45,000 nt of DNA from Sphaeroforma sirkka (taxonomy: Eukaryota; Opisthokonta; Ichthyosporea; Ichthyophonida): positions 1 through 45,000 of the forward strand of contig LUCW03000425.1 of assembly GCA_001586965.3 (NCBI GenBank). Reading direction: 5' to 3'. The translations under genes and the position numbers were made by a program. Shown here piece after piece: positions 1 through 10,619 of this stretch. Position 1 is the first letter of the stretch, and the number at the start of each line of letters is the position of its first letter. Under the pieces are notes generated by a model. The model worked only from the letters and a program-made list of their open reading frames with translations. It searched no databases and was not told the origin of the DNA.

Positions 1-12
1 ACTCAACAACGA

Positions 13-1527
13 GTGGTTGGATCTTCTCAATCTCGACGCCAATTGAACCGCACTGAAGCGCTCTTGAAGGAGCTAGCGGCAACAGCAGTTGTGGACCCCT
101 CTATCGTGTCCCACTTGGCTGATATTCTTCCTATACCGAAGAAGAAGAAAAATTCGGGTCCAGTTTCGAACCCGAGACCTACTGGTTTACCAGCCAGTAT
201 GTTTACTACTAAGCCAGTTACCACTGGCGAGAGAGATAATATTTCAAAATTTAATCTCTATAGCTCTGATGCTACCATCGACCATCCTCTTGACAAACCT
301 AACCCTGTCAGAGGATATGATCGTATGGAACTCGATGAGGCTTACCATCCTCGTAATATCGACCCCTCATTTGCCAACTAACCCTGGTAATCACGATTTT
401 GGCAATCGCTACACCAGTACCTCGTTAGAGAGTTCCCGCTCTAATCCTGAGGATGAGGAAGTGAGAACCAGACATACTCGTCTCAGGCTATTACGCTCTG
501 GTATGCAAGTCCTGAGGACCGTCTATTGAATGACTCTGACCTTGACGATAGGAAAGCGGATAACATTCGCTATCTAATCGATAACAAGAGAAAGGAAATA
601 GACACCATCTTGGCACTAGCAGCCCGTAGCACTGAGCATGAGCCTCGTAAACACTTAGAACCAAGCTTTATAAAGCAGCTAGGTAACGCGCAGGCTGAGG
701 TCGATTTCTCTACTAATGAGAGTACAGTGGAGACACTGAAGGCCTTCGACCAACTTAAGGAGTCTGCCAGCCTTAGGGATAAGCAGATGATGAATGCCTT
801 TATTCATTTCTGTGAGCCAGGTGAATGGCGAACTATCTTGAAGGCTCATGAGTCCAACTGGAAAGCCCTACCCTGGCACCAGTTGCGTGATAATATACTT
901 AACACCTTTTTTGAAGATGCACGTGACCGTGAACTTCTAGAGTCTCGCAAGTTCTTTGCGAACGATACCACTATTCGAGGTGCTCTAGCTCATATGACAC
1001 ATATGAATACTCGGATGGGTGGTCGTACCTATACTGGCGAATATTTATTAATTTGTCAGATGATGGAGACTCTGGGAGCTAACCTCTTTAAGAAAGTCAA
1101 TGATGACATCATCGCCTATGGTGATTTGCGATCTATGCCTTGGTCTGTCTTTGAGAAGATAGTTCACAAGCATACCAATCCCTCTACTAGAGTACTTAGT
1201 ACCACGAGCTACACCCAGCCCACTAAGCGAAACGCAGTAGAGACTAATACTGCGCGTAGTACTAAAAAACCTCGCACTACTACTGGAGGGGGTACTGGCT
1301 CTACTTCTACCGAACCGAAAGGTGATAAGAAGGTGAGAGCGCCTTGCAAGAAGTGTGGCTACAACCTCACAAAACGTAATGGCAAGTGGAATGGTAGACA
1401 CGACCCTGTTAAGTGTGCACCAGGCAAGCCAGATTTTGGACACTATATGAAAGAGTGTGCTACTTGCAAGGGTACTAACGGTTGGCACAAAGAGGATTGC
1501 AGGGACTTACCGGACGTCCCAAGTTAA
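13..1527 (+). pseudogene. Retrotransposon gag remnant
   Basis: Capsid/nucleocapsid-like region that would package element RNA. It is read in three pieces: frame 1 to a stop at 379-381, then frame 2 to about 527, then frame 1 from 526 to 1527. The longest piece (333 codons) is charged and helical. It has a basic Thr/Ser/Lys-rich stretch near residues 230-270 and a C-terminal cluster of Cys and His (CxxC, CxxC and HxxxC spacings, residues about 275-327) resembling a nucleic-acid-binding knuckle, though not a canonical CCHC. There is no in-frame start because the 5' end lies left of the window. Assignment rests on position before the protease and on the Cys/His tail; sequence similarity to known gag is not obvious by eye. 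Confidence 0.7.
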
Positions 1528-1644
1528 GCACTGACAGTACCATATGTGCGCACTAGAGCAAGATTATGAGAAAATGTTCAATAAAATCTATACCAAAGGA
1601 GATGAACGTATCTTTCAAACAGTTTTCGTAAATGGAAAAAAGTT

Positions 1645-3449
1645 ATGGCACTATTTGATCCAGGGGCTGAAGTCTCTGCTATCTCATGCCGAGTAGCCTA
1701 CGCTACAGATATGGCTGTCCATAACGAAACAACTGATTTAATCTTGGGAAATGGCAAAGTAACTACTTGCAAACAAGCCATTGACTATGCACACACAATG
1801 CTGTCAGATAGAGGAGAAGTGAAGACTCACCTAATCGTTACTGATATGTCTCAGAAATACGATTTAATTATAGGTATGACTGATCTTCTCAGTTTAGGTA
1901 TAACACTCACTGGTCTGCCTAATGGGCTAGACCCGAATAAAGATCAGTCAGGTGATAATATGTTAAAGATACCTAAACCTCCGGAAGGTGAAGCAAAGGA
2001 TATGATTCCGCACTTCACCGATATAATTATGGACTTAATTATACAAAACAGGAAGATTGCAATAACTGACTGGTGTATGTTTAAGTTCTCTAATGGGTAC
2101 GTTAGACTTGACTTAACAAACGTCGACTTCTCCAAGTTAAAGTGTCCTTCACATAACTACGTGAGTTGGAGACACAAAGACGTTGTCAAAACCCAAATCG
2201 AAGATTGGTTAAAACAGGGTCTAATTGAAATCAATTATGATGCAACCCCAGTTAACTTAGCTCTCTTAGCGGTCGATCAATATAAATCTGATGGAACGTT
2301 TAGTAAAACAACAAGAGTAGTACTAGACCTGTCGCCAATCAACAAACTAATTCCGCAACATAGTTTTCCCTTACCTAAGATAAGCGAGATACTACGCAAA
2401 ATGGAGGGTGCGACTATCTTTCCAAGATAGACTTAAAAGCTGCATTCCATCAACTACAAATATATCAGCCTCATAGGAAATTTTTTCCTTTACTTGGCAA
2501 GGTAAGAAGTACCAGTTTAAAGGTGCACCTGAAGGCTTACACATGTTACCTTCTTTCTTCCAACAAGTTATGATGGAACTATTTGCGGACCTGTCGTATA
2601 ACGTATCAGTCTATTTAGATGATATAGTTATCTTTACAAAGACAGCACATGAACATGCTAAACTCGTTAAAGAAGTCTTAAAGCGACTTAATCATGCTAA
2701 ACTTAAGATTAACGAAGACAAGTGTTCTTTTGCTAAAGATACTATACACCTACTTGGCTACAAAGTATCTGCAGCAGGGGTAGAAATTGATCCTGGCAAG
2801 AAACAGTTTCTGTTGGATTTATCAACACCAATTACTGGAAGAGATGTGAACTCTGTGTGTGGGTTTGTTAACTTCTTCTCGGATTCGGTACCGCATCTTT
2901 CTCATTACTTAAAGCCTTTCAGTCACCTACGGCTGCACAAAGGACATTTGGGAAAGCTTTGGACTAAAGAATGTGATGATACATTTAAACTAGTCAAAAG
3001 TAAAGTAATGGACGCACCCATCATGCAGTACCCTGTGGATGGTGTCCCATTCCAAGTAGCAACCGACGCTTCAGATCGAGCGGTAGGTGGAGTGCTTTAC
3101 CAAACGATAAATGGTAAACCGCGCTACATACAATTCTTTTAGCAAGAGTTATAATAAGAGTCAACGGAATTACCCTACCGTTAAACAAGAGCTCCTTGCT
3201 ATAGTTACTGCGCTAAGACAGTTTAAAGACTACCTTTATGGAAGTTACTTTACTGTCGCCTGTGATCAAAAGTCTTTAACATACTTAAAAGATATGAACC
3301 CTGATTCACAGTTGGTGAGCCGCTGGCATGACATTATTGCCAAGTTTGCTTTTAATATAACACACATACCAGGAATACATAACCGTCTTCCTGACATGCT
3401 CTCTCGACTTGTGCCCGACTACCAGAAAACAGTCAAGGAGTTTTATTAG
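1645..3449 (+). pseudogene. Retrotransposon pol remnant: protease, reverse transcriptase, RNase H
   Basis: The protease begins near 1650 with an FDPGAEVSAI segment. The catalytic D-S/T-G triad reads DPG, so activity is doubtful. RT starts around 2120; motif A is interrupted by a frame break near 2420-2500, and the YLDD catalytic box lies at about 2613-2625 followed by the usual LGYKVS block. RNase H follows with an ATDAS aspartate (about 3060), a KQELLAI glutamate (about 3187) and an ACDQKSL aspartate (about 3262). Frame breaks fall near 2420, 2490 and 3137. Together these enzymes would copy element RNA into DNA. The order and motifs are those of Ty3/gypsy pol, while the breaks make this copy non-functional. 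Confidence 0.93.
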
Positions 3450-3460
3450 CAACCGATTGG

Positions 3461-3904
3461 ATGCTAAATAAGAAATGGTTTAACCTCGCTCAATCACGAT
3501 GGGGTCCATTTACTGTTGATATGTTCGCCGCAGAACATAACAAACAGGTTTCTGAATATAGGTCGTTGACTCATCCTAAAGGTGATGCATTTCAGCTTGA
3601 CTTATTAAAGCATAATGCGTGGGCTAACCCACCTTGTCAACTTATCGCACAGTTGTTAAATTATGTTAATATTACTAAATCTACCATTACGCTATGTTGT
3701 CCCTTACGTAACTCCGACCCATGGATACGTGATTTAATTAATATGATTCAAGACGAACCTATTTATGTCGACCGTGAAACCGACACGTTCTTGTATCAGG
3801 GATCCTATTCTATTAAGAAGACGCCTTGGAAACACACCATTGTTTGTCGCATCGGTCCTGCAGGTACCACTCAAGTGGAAACCCTCAACCGAATTCTTAG
3901 CTAA
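3461..3904 (+). pseudogene. Dam-type methyltransferase-like domain of the retrotransposon polyprotein
   Basis: A 147-codon open segment lies between RNase H and integrase. Visible blocks are FTVDMFAAEHNKQVSEYRS, then DAFQLD, then AWANPPCQLI, then a hydrophobic strand and DPWIRDLI. This pattern (F-x-[LV]-D-x-[FA]-A, a diverged N, DAF/L, W-x-NPP, and a later hydrophobic strand) is that of phage-type DNA N6-adenine methylases and of the methylase-like domain of DIRS-type and some gypsy retroelements. The catalytic [DN]PP[YFW] box reads NPPC, so catalysis is doubtful; a structural or DNA-binding role is as likely. It follows a stop at the end of the RNase H segment and is in another frame. Confidence 0.65.
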
Positions 3905-4222
3905 ACTAGAGGAGTCTCAAAGAGTTTGAACAAAAGCTCAAGACTCGTACAACACATGCACCCAACAAGATTGCAGTCGAGGTAATGCCGATTGAAACGG
4001 CATTAGATCGTAAAAAAACATGGAACTAGCTAAGGCCATGGATCAAAGACTCAAAACTCTAAGAGAACCTGAAGCTCGCACTCAACTACTTAAAGCGCTG
4101 CTTAAAGAATAGCCAGGAGTTGCGAAACATCTGAAGAAGATACTTCAACAATCCAATGTTGTCAATTATGTATCTCAGGAGTCTACCCTCCTGATACTGA
4201 GGTTGCCCTTTCCAACAGGACT
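3905..4222 (+). pseudogene. Linker remnant between methylase-like domain and integrase
   Basis: No open frame spans this stretch, but short charged, Lys/Glu/Leu-rich segments can be read in shifting frames with several stops. This looks like decayed polyprotein linker upstream of the integrase zinc finger. No motif is recognised. Confidence 0.5.
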
Positions 4223-5754
4223 ATGGTTCATCCAGCCAGCGTTACGCAGAATCTGACTGACTTAGAGGAGCTCGAAAGTAGAGTTAAAATTATACATAAT
4301 TTAACGCATCGAGCATATGAGCATACTTATAAAATGGCTATTCGTGCAGGGCTTGATCACCCGGCGCTGAAAGAAACCATACGTGAAGTATACCGACGCT
4401 GTACTGATTGTGAAAAGAACCAGATCAAGCGATACGGTTGGGCACCCCTAAAAAGTGTGACAGAAGACCAACCGATGCGCCGAGTCATAGTCGATTTGGT
4501 TAAACTCCCGCGATCCAAGCATACTGGCGATGTATATATCTGTCATTTCTTATGTGTGGCTATAACTTGCTTTATGCAATACCGAACAAACGTCCACAAA
4601 CAGTGGCAGAATTATGCTATCACGTCTTCAATGACTTCGGTTTCCCCCGAGTACTATGTTCTGATAACGGTAGTGAGTTTTGTACCGACGTAATGGAGGC
4701 ACTTATACTCGTATCAGGCATGACCCATAGGCGTGGTGTTCCTTACAAACCTCAAACGCAGGGTGCAAATGAGACACGTCATAGAGAACTTAAGAAACTC
4801 TTGCGTACCGCACTAGACGACGTTGAGGATATGTGGCCTTATCATTTGAAATGGGTTCAGACTCAAATGAATAACTGCATGAATCCTCAAACTGGAACAC
4901 TCCCGTTTCACTATTTCTTTGGCCGCTATAGTGAATTACAAGCAACGTTTGATAAAACTGCGCCCGAGAAACACGCTACCCCGTGGCTACAAAAGATCGA
5001 GCATATGCAGAACGTTGTTTACCCCTGTTTACTCGAGCACAAGAATCGCGTCCTACTTAAAGCGTATGACCGATGGAATAACACTAAGAACATTGTTCAG
5101 TTCAAAGTCGGCGATAACGTTAACATTATAAATCGAAACACCAACGTTACCGAACTCTCTTCTAAGACGATAGGACCTTTTGTTATTTCCTACCATGATG
5201 AGAAGAGTGATACTTACGAAGTGAATAACATTGATGGTACTAGCGCAACCAATCTAGGCACTCACCGTATCCCTACCTCCGAACTCTCATCCGCTCGCTC
5301 ATTTGATTCTGATGTACCAGTTATGGAGTCAGAAGTCAAAGATATAATTGACAAAACATCCGAAGACGGTTACACTTACTACAAGACCCGTTTCATGGAT
5401 GGGACAGTAGCTTGGCTAACCTCCGATGCATTTCGTGAATCTCGCGACTTTCTTCGTATCTTTAATAAGAAATGGAATAAGCGTTTACATAAGAACACAC
5501 GAGATAAACGAAAAGGGTTTCCTCAGGTGACTACAAACCCTGACGGATCTGAAATTCCCTATTTGCCACCTACTTCCTACGTGACTAAACTTTCTTATCT
5601 GCTTACCAACAGTGCAGAAAATTGTTCAAACTTACTTACTAATGAAGAACAGCCTTTGGCTATTACCTTACCAAATAATAAACGTAAGGCGCCTACATCG
5701 GAAATGGTTTCTGGACCAAATACTAAACGACATAGAGTACAACATGAGTCTTGA
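4223..5754 (+). pseudogene. Retrotransposon integrase with GPY/F-like and chromodomain-like tail, frameshifted
   Basis: The first segment (4223-4693) holds the HHCC zinc finger (H-x3-H ... CTDC) and the first catalytic Asp in a VDLVKL context. The reading frame then shifts between about 4550 and 4620. The second segment (4552-5754, 400 codons) continues the core with SDNGSEF (second Asp) and a GANETRHREL block (Glu), completing DDE. The C-terminal part carries a GPF-V module (about 5170) and a tail with aromatic spacing like a chromodomain (YTYYKTRF ... VAWL ... FNKKW, about 5370-5480). In chromoviruses such tails steer integration towards marked chromatin. One frame break is enough to inactivate the enzyme. 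Confidence 0.9.
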
Positions 5755-5865
5755 ACTCGTACATATAGGCACATACTTACTCGATAAGCCATGACCGAAA
5801 CCGTTTTTACTTTGGTTTTTGCTTTACCAACTAGATCGTATCTTAACGTACGTTCGTAGTTCTAA

Positions 5866-5881
5866 AAGATACTGGGGGCTA
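5866..5881 (+). promoter_or_regulatory. Candidate polypurine tract
   Basis: A short G-rich run (ACTGGGGGCTA) directly precedes the LTR start at 5882, where plus-strand DNA priming is expected. It is short and not purely purine, so the call rests mainly on position. Confidence 0.5.
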
Positions 5882-6476
5882 TGTAGAAATACGGCCTCCG
5901 GTCAGTCTAAAATATCAAGATCAATTGAGATAATACATTGGTTTTTATTTGTATTTTAAATAATTTAGTACAAGCTCTTTTTCCAATATTTCCAAAGTGT
6001 TCTAAATTCACTTTGATGGCTCCAATAGCCTGAGTATTTGGTATGACTGATCTACTTGGACCTATTTGAGACATTAGTAGATGTAGGATATTATAAACTA
6101 AATTTTATAATCTCCGAACTACTACTTATAGATTTTGGTCCTCCCGCCAATCTCCAAAATCCAATAAGTCTTTTTCTTTTTTTAACTTTTCTTCAGATGG
6201 AACTTTATTTATATCAGCTAATGTATTAACGTGACTTACGTTATTATGTCTATTTACAAATTAGGCAAGTGGTCATGAACACTTAGTACTTCTAGTGAAA
6301 ATTATTCAATAAAGAACAGCTAGAGGTACGCCCTGTGTGATCGAGGATATTTAGGCTCTTAACAAGAGGCAGTCCCGATCATTCATACACAAGCTACCAC
6401 TGCTAAATCCTAACTGACTAAATTGTATTTTAGTTTAATATAGTTTGAAACTTAGTAATTTTCATCGAAGTTTACA
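5882..6476 (+). repeat. 3' LTR of the retrotransposon (595 bp)
   Basis: Both boundaries are set by comparison with the inverted copy at 7202-7797: the repeat begins TGTAGAAATACGG and ends CATCGAAGTTTACA, giving the TG...CA termini expected of an LTR. An AATAAA polyadenylation-type signal lies at about 6308-6313. The two copies differ by scattered single bases and small homopolymer indels, implying a fairly recent common source. The right flank is AAAAGACCAG and runs directly into Harbinger transposase coding sequence. Confidence 0.95.
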
Positions 6477-6684
6477 AAAAGACCAGGCCAGATATAGAAA
6501 CAGGAAAAAGTTTCTGAGCCAAAATGTTTTCGCGTGTGTGTCGTTAGATCGTAGTTATCAGTTCACACTGTGCGGATCCGAAGGGTGCGCACATGACGGG
6601 GCTGTCTACGAGATGGTAATGAGAACACCGGGATGGGAAATGCCTAAAGGTATGTATGTATGTGTTTATATGTATTTATACTAA
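6477..6684 (+). pseudogene. PIF/Harbinger transposase, C-terminal fragment (inverted)
   Basis: Starting at the first base after the LTR, this reads the Harbinger (DDE_Tnp_4) block DQARYRNRKKFLSQNVFA, a Phe/Tyr-rich strand, then a SEGCAHDGAVYE block matching the family's usual W-E-G-S-A-H-D segment, ending with GWEMPKG. Immediately after comes AAAG|GTATGT, a good splice donor, so coding may originally have continued in another exon not found in this window. The N-terminal half lies on the opposite strand at 7798-8433. Removing one copy of an AAAA duplication and the LTR would bring the halves into one frame. Confidence 0.88.
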
Positions 6685-7201
6685 ATATTAATTGTGCGTA
6701 TACATACTCGCAAACACACTATTCAGTGACTATGTAGCGCCTAACAAATAACCATCCTCTGTCGACTATGTATTGTGTACCAACTGGCTATATATTAAAT
6801 ATGTGAATGTGTACGTTGCCCATACGGAAGGGTACGTACTCGTACGTGCGCGTACGTACTTATGCGTACTTGTACATACCAGTACATGCGTGTACGTACT
6901 CTTACGTACTCATACGTACTTATACGTACCAACTCAGTACGTTCCCATGCGTACGAGCATGTAAGTGTCCGTGTGCATACGTACTCGTACGTATAAGTCC
7001 GTACTCATACGTACTCATATATACTGATCAGTAACTATGTAGTGTCTGCAAACTGAATATCGATCGACTATGTAGTGTGTGCAAATTAACTATATCGTGA
7101 TTATGTAGAAGTGTACGTCCATACGTATGGGTAAGTACTCTTACCTGCGCTCACGTATCTATACGTACTTGTACATACTTGTACGGACTCGTACGTGTGC
7201 A
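6685..7201. repeat. Degenerate GTAC-rich repeats
   Basis: Two blocks (about 6825-7020 and 7100-7200) are built from variants of a 10-12-base word around CGTACGTACT, separated by a shorter repeated phrase containing GACTATGTAGTGT (about 6725, 7030, 7065, 7095). The words are self-complementary at GTAC, so both strands look alike. No gene is supported; the apparent Tyr/Val/Arg-rich frames are by-products of the repeat. Confidence 0.65.
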
Positions 7202-7797
7202 TGTAAACTTCGATGGAAATTACAAGGTTTCAAACTATAATAAACTAAAATACAATTTAGTCAGTTAGGATTTAGCAGTGGTAGCTTGTGTATGAATGAT
7301 CGGGACTGCCTCTTGTTAAGAGCCTAAATATCCTCGATCACACAGGGCGTACCTCTAGCTGTTCTTTATTGAATAATTTCCACTAGAAGTACTAAGTGTT
7401 CATGACCACTTGCCTAATTTGTAAATAGACATAATAACGTAAGTCACGTTAATACATTAGCTGATATAAATAAAGTTCCATCTGAAGAAAAGTTAAAAAA
7501 AGAAAAAGACTTATTGGATTTTGGAGATTGGCGGGAGGACCAAAATCTATAAGTAGTAGTTCGGAGATTATAAAATTTAGTTTATAATATCCTACATCTA
7601 CTAATGTCTCAAATAGGTCCAAGTAGATCAGTCATACCAAATACTCAGGCTATTGGAGCCATCAAAGTGAATTTAGAACACTTTGGAAATATTGGAAAAA
7701 GAGCTTGTACTAAATTATTTAAAAAATACAAATAAAACCAATGTATTATCTCAATTGATCTTGATATTTTAGACTGACCGGAGGCCGTATTTCTACA
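7202..7797 (-). repeat. Inverted solo LTR (596 bp) inside Harbinger transposase
   Basis: This is the reverse complement of 5882-6476 along its whole length, starting TGTAAACTTCGATGG and ending CCGTATTTCTACA on the plus strand. No internal retrotransposon sequence adjoins it. The right junction cuts the transposase after GTAAGGGAAAAA (minus strand). The matching other side, AAAAGACCAG, is found not at 7201 but after the plus-strand LTR at 6476, as expected if the DNA between the LTRs has been flipped. Confidence 0.93.
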
Positions 7798-8433
7798 TTT
7801 TTCCCTTACTGTATTTGGCATATGTGAGCCATCCTGTGCCCCAATTACGCAACTGAAGAAGGGCCAGAAGCGAGTGTCATTTTTTATTTTGGATGGTACC
7901 GGAGTATCTTTGGTAGGCATAGCAACATATATTTTTGTAGAGCGCCAGATTGATGTAGTATATTGCCTTTCTCATCCCATTGAATATCGTCTGTGTACTC
8001 CGTTCAAATATCTGAGCTAAATACGCCTGTGTCATTTTTTGACCTGCGAAGGTGAGCCACATATATAACATCTCGTGAAATCCTACATTAGCCCGTCCAT
8101 CAGGTTTATATACCTTTTCAATCTCCATAATAAGTTTCTCAAACACAACAAGAGGCATTAAAACACCTTATGTACGCGGTGGTTTGGACTATTCATTACG
8201 CTTTCAATATTTTCTAGTCCACGAAAGTGATTCTCATTGTATACGTTGTCGCGGTGTCCACCTGGACCATATATTTGATAGAACTTTTCTATACAGTCAC
8301 CTATAGCGTTCATAGTGTTTTCTGTGCTGTTGATCATCATATTCCCAACTATAAATAAGCGAGCCATATGCTGCTTACTTACTTGCAACTGGCATTCTTC
8401 GCACTCTTCATCGTAGTCTGTTTCCCTGCACAT
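7798..8433 (-). pseudogene. PIF/Harbinger transposase, N-terminal fragment
   Basis: On the minus strand three pieces in different frames give a normal Harbinger order. First is an acidic N-terminus (from the Met codon at 8433) ending in an R-x-H-K-V-F segment. Next is a helical block, MPLVVFEKLI ... LYMWLTFAGQKMTQAYLAQIFERS (8158-7877), matching the helix-turn-helix region. Last is FWPFFSCVIGAQDGSHMPN (about 7880-7815), the first catalytic Asp in the GA-x-DG-[ST]-H motif. Frame breaks occur near 8158 and 7930. The gene stops at the LTR at 7797 and its continuation is the inverted fragment at 6477-6684. An open frame extends past 8433 to 8574 but has no upstream ATG. Confidence 0.88.
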
Positions 8434-9104
8434 ACTACCCAACAAAGCGTACAAAATGAAGTTAAAATAGAACTGGAGAATACGTACAATACATAGTTCA
8501 TATACAAATACAAGTGTCAAAAACTCAAAATACGTATGTGTTTTGTTGTATGCTTTTTCGCGCTCAAAAGCCAAAAAGTATTCCGAAATTAGAATTCTCT
8601 TTCTTCATTCATTTCTTTGTCAAAATGAAAAAGAGGGGTACCCCTCGTTTTCATTTTCAAAGAAATATACAACGAAATGAAATACTGCTTCAATATTTTT
8701 ACGTCGTAAAATGTAAAATTTGGAATTGGCTAAAGCAGCGGAATTGAAAATTTATGAAATATTGAAGTTTTGAAATACTGAAAAAAGAATTTCAAAATTT
8801 CTGCAATATTTTGGAATTATGAAGAAATTATGGACTCGCGTAAAAAATTATAAGATTTAGTTACCGGAGTGAGGTGTTTTGCTCTTTGTGTATTTATCAT
8901 CACAGAATTTTCAAAGGATGGCAAAACCAGTCTAAATTTATCGCATGGCCCTCTAAAGAGACATATATATATTATCGTGTATTTTTACGTTGACAATATA
9001 TGCACTTCTTTTAAAAAAATCATAAGGCGGGTCGCGGTATATATCGGGCATAGGCTCATACATAGCTCGAGACAGTCGAGTCCGACCAACAAGTTAGTAC
9101 TGAG
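8434..9104. other. AT-rich non-coding DNA
   Basis: Homopolymer-rich DNA with many short repeats of TTGAAAT/ATTTCAA type (8650-8830). It may include the flank of the Harbinger element, but no terminal inverted repeat could be fixed by eye. No credible gene or RNA was seen. Confidence 0.5.
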
Positions 9105-9735
9105 TTGTGAGTAGTTAGAGTGACGACTGCGACTGACAAGTAAATATCAACTGACAAGGCCCTGACACATGCGCCTGAGCCCTGAGGGTTGAAACGGGGC
9201 AAGGGGCATTCTTAAAAAGGGCAGCTAACGAAGCCTGAGACCGAGACTCTGCAAGTGGAGTCTGAGAGACTGAGGCATAAAGAGCCTGAGCCCTGAAGTC
9301 CTAAAGTTTTTTTTTGCAATTTTGTAAAAAAAAATAGAAAGTGTACACAACAAGAGAGGCCCTGAGCCCCTGACGGCCTAAGTCCTGAGGCCTCAGGGTT
9401 CAGACGGTTAGGGACGCAGGGCAATCGCAGGCCCTCAGTCGGCTGAGTTAACCGTAGAGAGAAGCCGAGAGCTATAAAAAAAAACTAAAAATAGAACACA
9501 AGAGAGGCCCTGGCAGATCACAGCACACCGGTTGACTACCTGAGGAGCTTGTGGAGTATGAGGAGAATGAAAAGCATTTGCTTTTTCAAAAAAAAAATCC
9601 TACGATTGGCGAATTTGGATTCAGGGCTTCGGCATCAGGGCCAAAGGCCCATCAGTCTCAGTCTCTCAGACCCTCAGAACTCAGACAGTCAGACTCTCAC
9701 AGGTATCCAGCCAGACCTGCTTTAAAATATTTAGT
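9105..9735. repeat. Cryptically simple CTGAG/CCTGAG-rich DNA
   Basis: Dense irregular repeats of CTGAG, GACTGAG, CCCTGAG and CAGACTCTCAG occur without a fixed period. They are interrupted by poly-A/T tracts at 9306-9340, 9476-9495 and 9587-9598. GC content is well above the surroundings. The short frames here have no recognisable domain. Confidence 0.6.
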
Positions 9736-10617
9736 TACTTGTTTTTAATAGTCAACCTGGATAGTAGTACAAAAAAAGTTCTGAGATGGGTCATGATTTT
9801 CCTTATGTGAATATACCGATTTCTGTTAATGTATGCACAGGGAACAGTTGGCTCAATTAAATTATCAATAGACAGGAATTGGTTTTAATAAGCACATGTG
9901 CAAAGCAAAGCAATTTTGTGCAATACTCGACGAATAAGCCTTGATGTGACTATGCTCGTGATTTAACCATTATACTAAATCAAACATTAAAACGACCAAA
10001 AACTATAGTTTATAAATAGCGATTAAAACTGCTAACTATAGACGCCTCAAGCGCACTCGATCAGAAGTTAATGAACAATGAATACGATCATTGCCAAGGG
10101 CGTCACTCAAGCGCGTGTGACATGACCTTACACTTAATCAGAAGTATGAGATCAGTGTTACGATTCTATATGTTGGGTGGAACTTATACAAAACACAGGT
10201 GAAAATATGAAGTTAGGTATTAGCAAAGAACCATAGAGAAAATTATGAAATCAGCTGTTCAAATTGCGAATAAAGAGATGGCCACACACCTCGCACATGA
10301 CCCCACACGTTAGAGTAAGTATTACAGTGACCGGGAATAAAAGACGTAAGCGGGGTGGTGCAGCAACTAAGGTAGAAGAAATGCTAATGGAGAGGATAAA
10401 AAGTATCAAGAAAGGGCAAGGTGGTAGTGATGAAGGCTATAATGATAAAGCATACAATTCGACTTGCAGAACTCAGACTTTAGTCTTCTGGTTAATAGTC
10501 CAAAATATTTACTGTGTTAGACTTGGTCTAATAAGCAGGTCTGACCCGACTGACCGTTCGACTATTTTTCAGGTCTGTTGAGACAGTGTTGAAGTCAAGT
10601 GTTGGGACTTGAGACAA
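9736..10617. other. No supported gene; one unassigned ORF
   Basis: The only sizeable open frame (10264-10581, plus) opens with ATG and contains a Lys/Arg/Glu-rich helical segment (GNKRRKRGGAATKVEEMLME) but then turns into low-information sequence. No domain is recognised and no splice partners were found. A phrase with TCAAGCGC and GATCAGAAGT is loosely duplicated at about 10048-10070 and 10107-10145. Confidence 0.3.
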
Positions 10618-10619
10618 TA

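Larger units (their letters stand above)
1..6476 (+). mobile_element. Ty3/gypsy (chromovirus-like) LTR retrotransposon, left end outside window, decayed
   Basis: The domain order read directly is gag with Cys/His residues, aspartic protease, reverse transcriptase, RNase H, a Dam-methylase-like domain, zinc-finger integrase, chromodomain-like tail, polypurine tract and 3' LTR. Protease-RT-RNase H-integrase order identifies Ty3/gypsy (Metaviridae-like) rather than Copia. The tail with a GPY/F-like motif and chromodomain-like residues points to the chromovirus branch. The 5' LTR and primer-binding site lie before base 1. Reading frames change at least six times between 13 and 5754, so this copy cannot make its polyprotein. 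A second LTR in inverted orientation sits at 7202-7797. Class assignment is firm; the exact clade is inference. Confidence 0.93.

Noticed and set aside
6773..7034. Val/Tyr/Arg-rich frames in the GTAC repeat field
   Set aside because: Produced by the repeat unit itself; several frames are open at once.
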